A stretch of DNA of 64,000 nt from assembly GCF_900109285.1 (NCBI RefSeq), contig NZ_FNZQ01000003.1, positions 124,001 through 188,000 of the forward strand, in the 5' to 3' direction. The translations under genes were made by a program, and so were the position numbers. This stretch comes from Jannaschia helgolandensis. GTDB lineage: Bacteria > Pseudomonadota > Alphaproteobacteria > Rhodobacterales > Rhodobacteraceae. The notes beneath the pieces were generated by a model that had not been told where the DNA came from, ran no database searches, and saw only the letters and a list, made by a program, of their open reading frames with translations. This document shows positions 17,533 to 26,700 of the stretch, one piece after another. How positions within the stretch are numbered: position 1 is the stretch's first letter; each line of letters starts with the position of its first letter.

Positions 17533-18845
17533 CCGGCGCGCGCGAGACCCTTGCCGCCTTGCGGGCCGGAGACGCTCCTGGGGCCGGAGCGCTGACGGAG
17601 TTTGCCGAAGGATTGGCCAACGGCACGGTATCCGACGCGCAGGCCGGAGCCTTTGCAATGGGTGTCTGCCATACACCGCTTACCCCCGAAGGCCGCGTCG
17701 CGCTGACCCGTTCGATGCGCGATGGGGGGGACGTTCTGGAATGGGATCTGCCTGGCCCGGTCGTCGACAAGCATTCGACCGGAGGGGTCGGCGACTGCGT
17801 GTCACTGGTGCTGGCCCCGGCTCTTGCCGCCTGCGGGGCTTATGTCCCGATGATTTCGGGCCGCGGTCTGGGTCATACCGGCGGCACGCTGGACAAACTG
17901 TCGTCGATCCCCGGTTTCCGGACCGAGATGCAGACGGACGAGTTGCAGGACATCGTCCGCCGCGTCGGCTGCGCCATCGTCGGGGCAACTGCGGACATCG
18001 CGCCCGCCGACCGTCGGCTGTATGCCGTGCGTGACGTGACCGGAACGGTGGAAAGCCTGGACCTGATCGTTGCGTCGATCCTGTCTAAGAAGCTGGCAGA
18101 AGGCATAGAAGCTCTTGTTCTGGATGTTAAAACAGGACCGGGTGCTTTCATGGCGAACGCCGCCGCCGCTCGTGCTCTGGCGCAGGCCCTTGTCGAGACG
18201 GGGCAGGCGAACGGCGTTATGACCTCCGCCATTCTGACGGATATGTCGCAGCCTGCCGCAACCTCCTGCGGCAATGCGCTGGAAGTGATCGCAGCGATGG
18301 AGGCACTGACCGAGCCGTCGACCCGCCGGTCCAGCCGGTTGATCGCGCTGACCCGCGCGCTGGGCGGCGAGGCGCTGGCGCTGGGCGGATTGGTCGCCGA
18401 CGCGGAGGAGGGGGCTGCGCGCATCGGCACGGCGCTGACTTCGGGCGTTGCGGCGGAAGTCTTCGGTCGCATGGTTGCAGCGCAGGGCGGCCCCAGCGAT
18501 TTTCCGGACCGCTGGCGCGACCGCTTGCCCGCCGCACCCGTCGTTGCCGAACTGCGCGCCGATCAACCCGGTGTTGTCGACCGCATCGACGCGCGCACGC
18601 TGGGTGAGGTGGTGGTCGATCTGGGCGGAGGACGGCGGCGCGAGGATGACCGCATCGACCCCACTGTCGGCATCAGTCACATCGCGCAACTGGGGGCCGT
18701 CGTAACCGAGGGACAGCCGCTGGCTCGCGTCCACGCCGCCACAGGTGACGCCGCCGAAAAAGCCGCCGAGCGGGTGGCCCGCGCGATTGTCATGGCCAGC
18801 GGTGCCGTGACACCGCCGCAACTTGTGCAGGAAACGATCCGATGA
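17529..18845 (+). CDS. deoA: Thymidine phosphorylase
   Basis: Phosphorolysis of thymidine and deoxyuridine, 438 residues. The family signature is clear (KHSTGGVGDCVSL, MISGRGLGHTGGTLDKL, VASILSKKLAEG). The only start compatible with the family N-terminus is TTG at 17529, overlapping the cdd stop as TTGA, so translation is probably coupled to cdd and relatively weak. The next in-frame ATG would remove about 43 residues including part of the helical domain. It ends with an ATGA overlap onto deoB. Confidence 0.93.
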   Translation: MTGARETLAALRAGDAPGAGALTEFAEGLANGTVSDAQAGAFAMGVCHTPLTPEGRVALTRSMRDGGDVLEWDLPGPVVDKHSTGGVGDCVSLVLAPALAACGAYVPMISGRGLGHTGGTLDKLSSIPGFRTEMQTDELQDIVRRVGCAIVGATADIAPADRRLYAVRDVTGTVESLDLIVASILSKKLAEGIEALVLDVKTGPGAFMANAAAARALAQALVETGQANGVMTSAILTDMSQPAATSCGNALEVIAAMEALTEPSTRRSSRLIALTRALGGEALALGGLVADAEEGAARIGTALTSGVAAEVFGRMVAAQGGPSDFPDRWRDRLPAAPVVAELRADQPGVVDRIDARTLGEVVVDLGGGRRREDDRIDPTVGISHIAQLGAVVTEGQPLARVHAATGDAAEKAAERVARAIVMASGAVTPPQLVQETIR

Positions 18846-20017
18846 GCCGTGCTTTCCTGATCGTTCTTGACTCCGTTGGGTGTGGAGGTGCGCCCGATGC
18901 CGATGATTTTGGTGACGAAGGTGCAAATACGCTTGCCCATGTCGCACAGTATTGCGCCGCTGAACGACCTTCAGGTGGCTTGAAATTACCTAATTTAGAT
19001 AAATTGGGCTTGGGAGCGGCTGTCAGGATAGCATCCGGCGAAAAGGCACCCGGACTGGACGAAATGCCCAGTGGCCTCTGGGGAGCTGCGACCGAAGTCT
19101 CGAACGGCAAGGACACGCCTTCGGGTCACTGGGAGCTGGCGGGGCTGCCTGTGCCGTTCGACTGGACCTACTTTCCCGATACCGAACCCTGTTTTCCACC
19201 CGCGCTGGTCGATCTGGTCAGGCAGGCTGCCGGAACGGAGGGTATTCTTGGCAATCGTCACGCATCCGGCAGCCTGATCATCGAAGACGAGGCCGAAAAC
19301 CACATCCGCACCGGTTGGCCGATCTGCTATACCTCGGTCGACAGCGTGTTTCAGATCGCCGCGCACGAAGATCACTTTGGCCTCGACCGCCTGCTGGACC
19401 TGTGCCGCACCATCGCCCCGACTCTGCACGAGATGAAGGTGGGCCGTGTCATAGCCCGGCCTTTTGTCGGAAATGGCCCGTGGGAGCGGACATCGAACCG
19501 CCGCGACTTTGCGATCATGCCGCCCGCACCAACGCTGTGCGACGCTGTGCAGGGCGCGGGCCGACAGGTTCATGCCATTGGGAAGGTCGGGGATATCTTC
19601 TCGATGCGCGGCATCGACACCCATGTCAAAGGCCCTGATGCGGCGTTGATGCGTCATCTTCAGGATGCAGTGCGCGATATGCCCGACGGCAGTCTGACCT
19701 TCGCGAATTTCGTCGAATTCGACAGCCTCTATGGCCACCGCCGCGACCCCGCGGGCTATGCTGCGCATCTGGAGTGGTTCGATGGCTGCCTGCCACCGAT
19801 CCTCGACGCGATGCGGCCCGACGACATTATGATTTTCACTGCCGATCATGGCAATGACCCGACATGGAGGGGATCGGACCACACGCGAGAGCGGGTTCCG
19901 GTGCTGGTCGCCGGCAAATCCGGGGAGGCCGGTCTGGTTGCCTTCGCCGACGTTGCCGCGTCGGTCTGTACTCATCTCGGCGTGCCTATCATCGGACCCG
20001 GACGGAGTTTCCTGTGA
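18842..20017 (+). CDS. deoB: Phosphopentomutase
   Basis: Converts (deoxy)ribose-1-phosphate to the 5-phosphate, 391 residues. It has the alkaline-phosphatase-type metal sites: LIVLDSVGCGGAPDA, the nucleophile threonine region DEGANTLAH, and TADHGNDPTWRGSDHTRE. A run of AT-rich codons (18970-19010, including TTA and ATA-type codons) stands out from the GC-rich surroundings. The ATG overlaps the deoA stop, and the stop overlaps the GTG of the deaminase gene. Confidence 0.95.
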   Translation: MSRAFLIVLDSVGCGGAPDADDFGDEGANTLAHVAQYCAAERPSGGLKLPNLDKLGLGAAVRIASGEKAPGLDEMPSGLWGAATEVSNGKDTPSGHWELAGLPVPFDWTYFPDTEPCFPPALVDLVRQAAGTEGILGNRHASGSLIIEDEAENHIRTGWPICYTSVDSVFQIAAHEDHFGLDRLLDLCRTIAPTLHEMKVGRVIARPFVGNGPWERTSNRRDFAIMPPAPTLCDAVQGAGRQVHAIGKVGDIFSMRGIDTHVKGPDAALMRHLQDAVRDMPDGSLTFANFVEFDSLYGHRRDPAGYAAHLEWFDGCLPPILDAMRPDDIMIFTADHGNDPTWRGSDHTRERVPVLVAGKSGEAGLVAFADVAASVCTHLGVPIIGPGRSFL

Positions 20018-20982
20018 CATTCAATCCCAAGATCGAACTGCATCTGCACCTTGAAGGCGCGGCACCTCCGGATTTCATTCGACGTCTGGGTGGGGAAAAG
20101 AGGGTCGCGCTCGACGGCATATTTGATCTAGATGGGTCATATAAATACAAAGACTTCCAAGGTTTTCTTAATGTATACGAGGCCGCGACAAAAGTCCTTG
20201 AAACGCCCGAAGATTTTGCCCGCCTGACGCAAGCCGTATTGGAACAGTCGCGCGATCAGGGTGTCATTTATACGGAAGTTTTTCTCAGTCCCGATTTTTG
20301 CGGCGGTCGGGATCTGGGTGCCTGGCATGAGTATCTCGCAGCTATCCAGGAGGGGGCGAATTCCGTACAGGGAATTGAAATGCGCGGTATTATAACCTGC
20401 ATTCGCCATTTCGGTCCCGATAAGGCACGGGAAACGGCGCGTTGCGCGGCTGAAACAGCAGGCAGGTTCATTACCGGGTTCGGTATGGGTGGCAATGAAA
20501 CCTTGGGCAAAGCCGCCGACTTCGGGTGGGCCTTCGATTGCGCTGCCGAGGCAGGCCTGGGCCTGACATCGCATGCGGGTGAATTTGGCGGCCCGGAATC
20601 GGTCCGCGATACACTGGACCACCTGAATGTCACCCGCATTGGCCACGGTGTTCGCAGCATCGAAGACGCGGCACTGGTCCGGCGACTGGTCGAGGAGCAG
20701 ATCACGCTTGAGGTCTGTCCCGGCTCCAATGTGGTGCTAGGAGTTTACAAGAACTTCGCCGTCCATCCTATTGAAAAACTTATGTCAGATGGGGTAAATG
20801 TCACGGTTTCGACCGATGATCCGCCATTCTTCCATACAAGCATGCGCGACGAATACGATGCGTTGCAGCACAATTTCGGATGGGGCGAAGATCACTTCCG
20901 AGCCCTGAATCAGACCGCTGCCCGCGCGGCATTTTGCGATGACGAAACCCGCGCGGCCCTGCTCTCGAAACTGGAGGCCTGA
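20014..20982 (+). CDS. add: Adenosine deaminase
   Basis: Zinc amidohydrolase, 322 residues. Metal and substrate motifs: HLHLEG at residues 10-15, [23 protein letters not shown] and STDDPPFF. Start is GTG at 20014, overlapping the deoB stop (GTGA); the frame is open further upstream only inside deoB. Adenine deaminase is a close relative and cannot be wholly excluded, but the operon setting favours a nucleoside substrate. Several AT-rich stretches (around 20130-20200 and 20390) differ from neighbouring codon use. Confidence 0.9.
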   Translation: MTFNPKIELHLHLEGAAPPDFIRRLGGEKRVALDGIFDLDGSYKYKDFQGFLNVYEAATKVLETPEDFARLTQAVLEQSRDQGVIYTEVFLSPDFCGGRDLGAWHEYLAAIQEGANSVQGIEMRGIITCIRHFGPDKARETARCAAETAGRFITGFGMGGNETLGKAADFGWAFDCAAEAGLGLTSHAGEFGGPESVRDTLDHLNVTRIGHGVRSIEDAALVRRLVEEQITLEVCPGSNVVLGVYKNFAVHPIEKLMSDGVNVTVSTDDPPFFHTSMRDEYDALQHNFGWGEDHFRALNQTAARAAFCDDETRAALLSKLEA

Positions 20983-20983
20983 A

Positions 20984-21613
20984 ATGGACCACCTGACCCA
21001 TGTCAAACACCCGCTGGTGCAGCACAAACTGTCGTTGATGCGCGACAAGGACACGTCCACCGCCGTGTTCCGGCAGCTTCTCCGCGAAATCAGTCAGTTG
21101 CTGGCCTATGAGATTACCCGCGAACTGCCGATGACGACCCGTCGCATCGAGACGCCGTTGCAGGCGATGGATGCTCCGGTTCTGGCAGGCCGCAAGCTAG
21201 CCCTCGTGTCCATTCTGCGCGCGGGCAACGGGTTGTTGGACGGTATCCTGGAATTGGTGCCGTCGGCGCGTGTGGGTTTCGTCGGCCTTTACCGCGACGA
21301 GGAGACGCTGGAGCCGGTGCAATATTACTTCAAGGTTCCCGATCAGCTGGACGAACGGCTGGTCATCGCCGTCGATCCGATGCTGGCGACGGGCAATTCC
21401 TCTGCTGCCGCCATCGATCTGCTCAAGGCCAGGGGTGCGACCGACATCCGGTTCCTATGCCTGTTGGCCGCGCCCGAGGGCATCGCCAGAATGAAAGCGG
21501 CGCATCCGGACGTGCCGATCGTGACTGCCGCGATCGACGAGCGGTTGAACGACAAGGGATATATCGTGCCGGGACTTGGCGATGCGGGCGACCGGATGTT
21601 CGGCACCAAATAG
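20984..21613 (+). CDS. upp: Uracil phosphoribosyltransferase
   Basis: Makes UMP from uracil and PRPP, 209 residues, the normal size. Seen: [19 protein letters not shown] at the N-terminus, [12 protein letters not shown], the PRPP loop [14 protein letters not shown] and [17 protein letters not shown] at the end. It begins one base after the add stop. As the last gene of the operon it captures uracil released by the upstream enzymes. Confidence 0.95.
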   Translation: MDHLTHVKHPLVQHKLSLMRDKDTSTAVFRQLLREISQLLAYEITRELPMTTRRIETPLQAMDAPVLAGRKLALVSILRAGNGLLDGILELVPSARVGFVGLYRDEETLEPVQYYFKVPDQLDERLVIAVDPMLATGNSSAAAIDLLKARGATDIRFLCLLAAPEGIARMKAAHPDVPIVTAAIDERLNDKGYIVPGLGDAGDRMFGTK

Positions 21614-21697
21614 CGGCGAAGGGCTGGACCGTGCTTTACTTGCTCCAGAGCGGCGGGCAGGATGCCAACGGGATGGATGGTTTTCGGAGAATGCGAC

Positions 21698-22897
21698 ATG
21701 GCCCTTTGGCTTAACTTCACGAGGGGTCTGGCATTCGCCGTGACCGCCGTTGCCGTTGCGATCACGGGCGGTCTGGCCGAAGCACAGACACGCACGGTTC
21801 GCAACACGCAGGGCCCGGCCGAGGTGCCGCCCGCCAGCTATTCCGCCGATCAATACATCGACAGTCAGGGCTGCCTTTTCATTCGTGCGGGGTTTGGCGA
21901 TACGACCCGATGGGTGCCGCGCGTCAATCGCGATCGCACCGTGGTATGCGGCCAGACGCCATCGAGGCGCCCTGTGACGACGACGGCCGTGTCCGAGCCG
22001 GTCACACCTGCGACCACCGCTGCGCCGACTGCGACCGCCGCTCCTGTCCCGGTTGAGACTGTCAAGCCGGTGATCCGTCGCCAGCCCGCCGCCGCCGCAC
22101 CGCGCCAGATTGTCGAACCTGCACCCCGTCGCGCTCCGGTCCGGCAACCCTCCACCGCTCCGGCCCGTGTCGCAACCGCGCCCCGGCCAGCGGCGCCTCG
22201 ACCAGCGGCGCCCCGGCCGGTTCATCAGGCCGTAGCACCGCATCAGGCAGTTATACCTTTGCCCGTCGGCTGCGGGGCATCGGATCTGTCGGCGCGCTAT
22301 CTGCGGAATACGCCCGCCTGTGCCGCCGCACTTCGGGTCACAACGCCGACAAGCCGTGTCACAATACCCACGGGCGTTGCGACCCCGAACATTGATACGA
22401 CCCCGGCCATCCCGCGCCGCGCCGTCCGCAGCAGTCTTCGGGGGCAAACGGTGGTGGCCGTGACGCCGCCCGCCCATGCGGTTCGTGTCAATCCGAATGC
22501 GCCCAGTCCGAACCGTGCGACTGCGCGGGGTGCCGCGCCCGTGACCACGGGCTGTGCTGGCGCATCCGAGCTGTCGTCACGCTATCTGCGCCGCGCCACG
22601 CGTTGTGGCGGTGACAAGAACTGGTCGTTGGACGGACGTCGATCATCATCGGTGGAGACCGCCACCACGGTGACAAGCGCGTCTACGCGCAATGGGCGGC
22701 GCACGGTGATAGTGCCTGCCGCGCGTACCACGTTCGATGTGTCACATCCGCCCAAAGGATACCGGGCTGCATGGCGCGATGGACGGCTGAACCCGAACCG
22801 GGGGCCACGCACGCTGGAAGGCGATTACCAGTCGCAGGGCATCTGGACGAACGAGACGCCCCGGCGATTGCGTCCGATCATCCTCGTCACGCAATAG
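21698..22897 (+). CDS. Secreted Pro/Ala/Thr-rich protein with a duplicated Cys-containing motif
   Basis: A 399-residue protein I cannot assign. Residues 1-29 are a signal peptide ending AEAQ. Residues 45-84 form a small conserved-looking block with two cysteines ([20 protein letters not shown]...VVCG). Residues 87-190 are disordered and rich in Pro, Ala, Thr and Arg, including tandem APRPA units. Two copies of one motif follow: [13 protein letters not shown] at 191 and [14 protein letters not shown] at 285, each with a second cysteine about 6-9 residues on. The last 50 residues ([16 protein letters not shown]) look like a separate conserved tail. GGAGA precedes the ATG at 21698. A cell-envelope role is a guess. 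Confidence 0.8.
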   Translation: MALWLNFTRGLAFAVTAVAVAITGGLAEAQTRTVRNTQGPAEVPPASYSADQYIDSQGCLFIRAGFGDTTRWVPRVNRDRTVVCGQTPSRRPVTTTAVSEPVTPATTAAPTATAAPVPVETVKPVIRRQPAAAAPRQIVEPAPRRAPVRQPSTAPARVATAPRPAAPRPAAPRPVHQAVAPHQAVIPLPVGCGASDLSARYLRNTPACAAALRVTTPTSRVTIPTGVATPNIDTTPAIPRRAVRSSLRGQTVVAVTPPAHAVRVNPNAPSPNRATARGAAPVTTGCAGASELSSRYLRRATRCGGDKNWSLDGRRSSSVETATTVTSASTRNGRRTVIVPAARTTFDVSHPPKGYRAAWRDGRLNPNRGPRTLEGDYQSQGIWTNETPRRLRPIILVTQ

Positions 22898-22913
22898 ACA
22901 TTGCAAGCCGCGC

Positions 22914-22947
22914 AAAAGGCCGTCGGAGTGTCCTCCGGCGGCCTTTC
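22914..22947. terminator. Bidirectional intrinsic terminator
   Basis: AAAGGCCGTCGGAG and CTCCGGCGGCCTTT pair as a 14-base stem with one G-T mismatch and a short loop. It has A-rich and T-rich flanks, so it can serve the convergent genes on both sides. Confidence 0.8.
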
Positions 22948-22961
22948 GGTTGACGACAATC

Positions 22962-23294
22962 CTAGCGTTCAATCACGCCGATCGCGTTCATCATCGCCTC
23001 AAAAGCATCGGTATCCGGGTCAGTATTGCGGGATTTGAGGGTATCGAACCTGACCCGCAGAGCGGCCTTCTCGTCGCCCTTGCAATCGTTCCAAGGGCGG
23101 CCCTGCAGCGCCATTTCGATCACATAGAAGGCGATGAAATGCGGGCGGGAGCCGTTCTGCAACAGGCGGGCATAAGCGGCATCGGTGCCCAGATCTCGCA
23201 ATTCGCCGACTGTTTCGATGCCGACCCTGGCAAAGGCCTGCTCCATGGCGGGGCCAAGGTTCCGCAACGCCGAAAGGGGCGAGTCGTTGTCCAT
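22962..23294 (-). CDS. TfoX C-terminal domain protein
   Basis: A 110-residue protein matching the helix-hairpin-helix-like TfoX C-terminal domain: SALRNLGPAMEQAFARVGIE, TVGELRDLGTDAAYARLL and HFIAFYVIEMALQGRPW. It lacks the N-terminal TfoX/Sxy domain. The domain may mediate DNA or protein contacts; its function in this lineage is not known to me. The start at 23294 is set by the domain boundary; the frame is open to 23495, but that region encodes a different peptide in another frame. No strong ribosome-binding site is seen, so coupling to the short upstream gene is possible. Confidence 0.8.
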   Translation of the reverse strand: MDNDSPLSALRNLGPAMEQAFARVGIETVGELRDLGTDAAYARLLQNGSRPHFIAFYVIEMALQGRPWNDCKGDEKAALRVRFDTLKSRNTDPDTDAFEAMMNAIGVIER

Positions 23295-23344
23295 GGCTGA
23301 CAGGAAAAGCCGTCCGGCGTCCGCTGTCCAGTCTTGGTGCGACC

Positions 23345-23449
23345 TTAGATCGAGGCCCAATCGGTGAACCGGACTGGTGCCGGGCGCGGCTTGCGCTTGA
23401 CCGGGGCTTGCGCGGGGATGGGTTGCTGGGTCGGGGTGGAATGAATCAT
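23345..23449 (-). CDS. Small basic Pro-rich protein, 34 residues
   Basis: A 35-codon open frame beginning MIHSTPTQQPIPAQ, with a basic middle KRKPRPAPVR and ending FTDWASI. GGAG sits seven bases before the ATG. It is on the same strand as the TfoX-C gene and 50 bases upstream of it. Composition (Pro, Ala, Lys, Arg, no internal rare codons) fits a real coding sequence better than chance, but I cannot name it. It may act as an independent peptide or as a translated leader. Confidence 0.5.
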   Translation of the reverse strand: MIHSTPTQQPIPAQAPVKRKPRPAPVRFTDWASI

Positions 23450-23519
23450 CGGACTGCTCCGTACGAGGACGATGCTGTATCCAACACGGAAACAATGATT
23501 AAGGTTTGTTTGAATTTAG

Positions 23520-23569
23520 GCAGAATTGCGGCCTTGTCTCGGGAAGAGGAGGGACAAGGCCGCTTCTGC
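23520..23569. terminator. Long intergenic hairpin
   Basis: GCAGAA-TT-GCGGCCTTGTC (23520-23538) pairs perfectly, apart from the two-base bulge, with GACAAGGCCGCTTCTGC (23553-23569) around a 14-base loop. There is no T-run on either side. It lies about 210 bases beyond the RND permease stop and 70 bases before the small-protein gene, so it could end the efflux transcript. Confidence 0.55.
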
Positions 23570-23779
23570 TATTTCAGGCGTCGCAGTCAGGGAGGAGGAA
23601 AGACCGCTTGCCCTATGATTTTCAGGTTAAGCTGCGATGCAGCGTGGTCAATGCTGCTGCGCGGAAAACACACCGAATTGAACGAAAAGCGCCTGCTATG
23701 GTCGGCTTTCCCGGCGGAACTGTGCAGAATCCGCGCGAAGAGGTCAAAAAGCAGGCGTTCTGTCAAATAAGGTGACGTC

Positions 23780-26700
23780 CTATTCGGCAGCCCTAAGCGG
23801 AGGACGCGAACCGATCGGAGGATGGTCCTCCGGGGTCTGTCCGGTATCGTCAGACCGGTCCGATACGCCAACCGGAACAGCATTTCCTGCGTAAGGCAGA
23901 TCCATCGGCAGCTCCGGCTCCTCGTCGATTTCCTCGGCCCAGAGCAGGACGGGCATTCGCACCCGCTTGGCCTGACGCCGCAGGGCCCAATCGTGTGCGG
24001 CACGACTTCCTTGTCCCATACCCAGACGTCCCAGCAAGCGGCCGATCCCCCGTGCATAGGCGACGACCCAGACCCGGCCCGCCAGCATCGCGGGCGTAAA
24101 GATCAGCGTCAGGACCGTGGCTACACCCAGACCCCAGACCACTGCCGTTGCAAGCTGGATCCACCACAGCGCGGTCGGCGACCCGATTGAATAGCCGCCG
24201 CCTATGAAGTTGATCGACAGGCCGAACATCATCGGTGCAAGTCCCGCCATCGTGGTCAGCGTAGTCAGCAGGACAGGTCGGATGCGGTCCTCGGCGGTGC
24301 GGGTAATCGCTTCCAGCCGGGGCATGTAGCGGGAATAGTCCTGATAGGTGTCGATCAGCACGATATTGTTGTTCACCACGATCCCGGCCAGTGCGACGAT
24401 ACCGGTGCCGGTCATGATGATCGAGAACGCCTGACCCATAACCAGCATCCCGACCAGAACGCCGGTCGTCGACAGGATGACTGCCAGCAACACGAGGACC
24501 GAGTTGTAGATCGAGTTGAACTGCGCCAGCAGGATCACGAACATCAGGCCCAGGGCACCGATGAAGGCCTGGCCCAGAAATGCTTCGCTTTCGGCCTGTT
24601 CTTCCTGATCGCCGGTCCATTCCCATGCAACCGATGCGGGCAACAGATCGTCGGATTGCAATTGTTCGGTGATCAGGGCGATGCGTTCGTTCGCGGTGAC
24701 GGGGACGACGGACGGCAAGGCACCTGCATCCAGCAGGTCCTGCGCGGCAGCGACACCGCCTGCGATCGTTGGCTGGTCCAGATCGTAATAGGTGACGGTT
24801 TCGGCCTGTCCCAGCCCGATCCCGGCGAGCATTGCGGCAAGCCCGGTCGCTTGAACACGCCGTGTCAGGTTATAGCTTGCGCCGGCCGCGATCTGGGCTT
24901 CCGAAACGGCGCTGCCGAAACCAAGGTCCACGGCCACCGTATCGTCAGACGGGCCGCCCGAAGCTGGATCGTCGCTGGCCACTGGCGTCGCCTTGAGGAT
25001 CGTCAGTCCCGTCACCACATCGGCCTTCACATCAAAGAACCGTTCGCCATCGAAGCGGTCGATCTGCGCCAGTTGCGGCACCGGGCGGCGGGTGATGAAA
25101 TTGTCCAACGGCACGAGTCCGTCGGTTGTCCGGACCTTGAGGGAGTCCAGTGTCGAAAGAACGCGATCCTCCTCGGGCAGGCGGATGCGGATTTCGATCT
25201 CGTCGTCGGACGTATCCACCCGCATCTTGTCCAGCAGGATGCCGCGCGTGACCAGTTGCACCATGCCGCCGACCGTTGCCACATCCGCACCGAAACGGCC
25301 TGCGTTCTCGACGTCGACGTCGATTTCCCAGTCGATACCGGGCAGGGGCAAGGTATCCTCGACGTCGATCAGGCCCGCCATTCCAGACAGTCTTTCGGAC
25401 ATTGTCGCCGTGGCCACCTGCAGGTCGGCCCAGTTCTGACCCTTGAGGCGCAGATGCACAGGCTTGCCCTGCGCCGGGCCGCGATCCTGTGCAGACAGGT
25501 CGATCTTGATACCCGGAAGTTCACGCAACCGCGCCAGCAGATCCTCAGCAATCATATCGCCGTCGAACGCCGGATCGACGACGGATTTATTGAACGTCAC
25601 ACCGAACAGCGTGAACAATGGTTCGGAAATGGTCGGGCGGTCTTCCCAGGGGACCATTTCGATCTGGATCTGTCCGATGGTATCGCCCGGCCCGCTTGAT
25701 GCGCCGGGACCGCCCGATTGCAGACCACCTTCGCCCGCGAAGGCAAAAGCCGACTGGATGCCGGGCGTATCCAGCACGATCCGTTCGGCCTGACGCAACA
25801 AGGCATCCTTTTCTTCCAGCGACAGATTGCCCCGCGCCCGGACGAAGATATTGGCGTTCTCAAGCTCGCTTTCAACGAAGAATTCGACGCCATTGTTGTT
25901 GGCCCCGAAGTAGGTGAACACCGAAACGACCGTGAACCCGACCATCACAACGGCAACGATCGGACCGATCGGGTTGCCGACAATCAGGTGGATGAACTGA
26001 CCGAACAGGCTGCGCCGATATCCCGACCGGACCCGGCGGGCGCGACGGTGAAAGGTGACCGACCCCAGCGTCGTGGATAACAGCGCCGCCGACGCCACGA
26101 ACATCAGCGCGCCGATCAGGTTGCCCATCGGAACTCCGGGCGGCAACAGATAGGCGGGATTCAGGACCTGCAGGATCGACACGATCATCAACCAAGCGGA
26201 CGCCAGCGTCAGCACCAGCCGGACGATCCACGGGAAGCTGCGACGCAGCCAGTTCGACCCACCCTCGAATATGCGGGAAATACGGCCCGCAACGCCGCCC
26301 AGCACCGGCAGGTAGACCAGCGCCACGACCAGTGAGGCGGACAGCACGAAGATCAGGGTGACCGGCAGATTTCCCATGAATTCGCCCGGAACGCCGGGCC
26401 AGAACAGCATCGGCAGGAACGCACAAAGCGTTGTCGCGGTGGACGACACGACCGGCCAGAACATGCGCTTCGCAGCCTCGGTATAGGCTTTCATCGGGCC
26501 GGAGCCCTCGGAGATGCGCTTGTCGGCATATTCGACCACCACGATGGCCCCGTCGACCAGCATGCCGACGGACAGGATAAGGCCGAACATCACGATATTC
26601 GAAATGGTGATGCCCATGACGGCCATGATCGCGAAGGACAAAAGGAACGAAGTTGGGATCGCGAACCCCACCAACAGCGCCGACCGCGTGCCCAGTGTGG

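Larger units (their letters stand above)
23295..23779. other. Gene-poor region of 485 bases
   Basis: Lies between the TfoX-C gene and the RND permease gene, both on the minus strand. It holds a 34-residue minus-strand candidate gene (23345-23449), an AT-rich patch at 23490-23520 likely to include that gene's promoter, and a long hairpin (23520-23569). Further open frames on the plus strand here look like chance. Confidence 0.6.
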
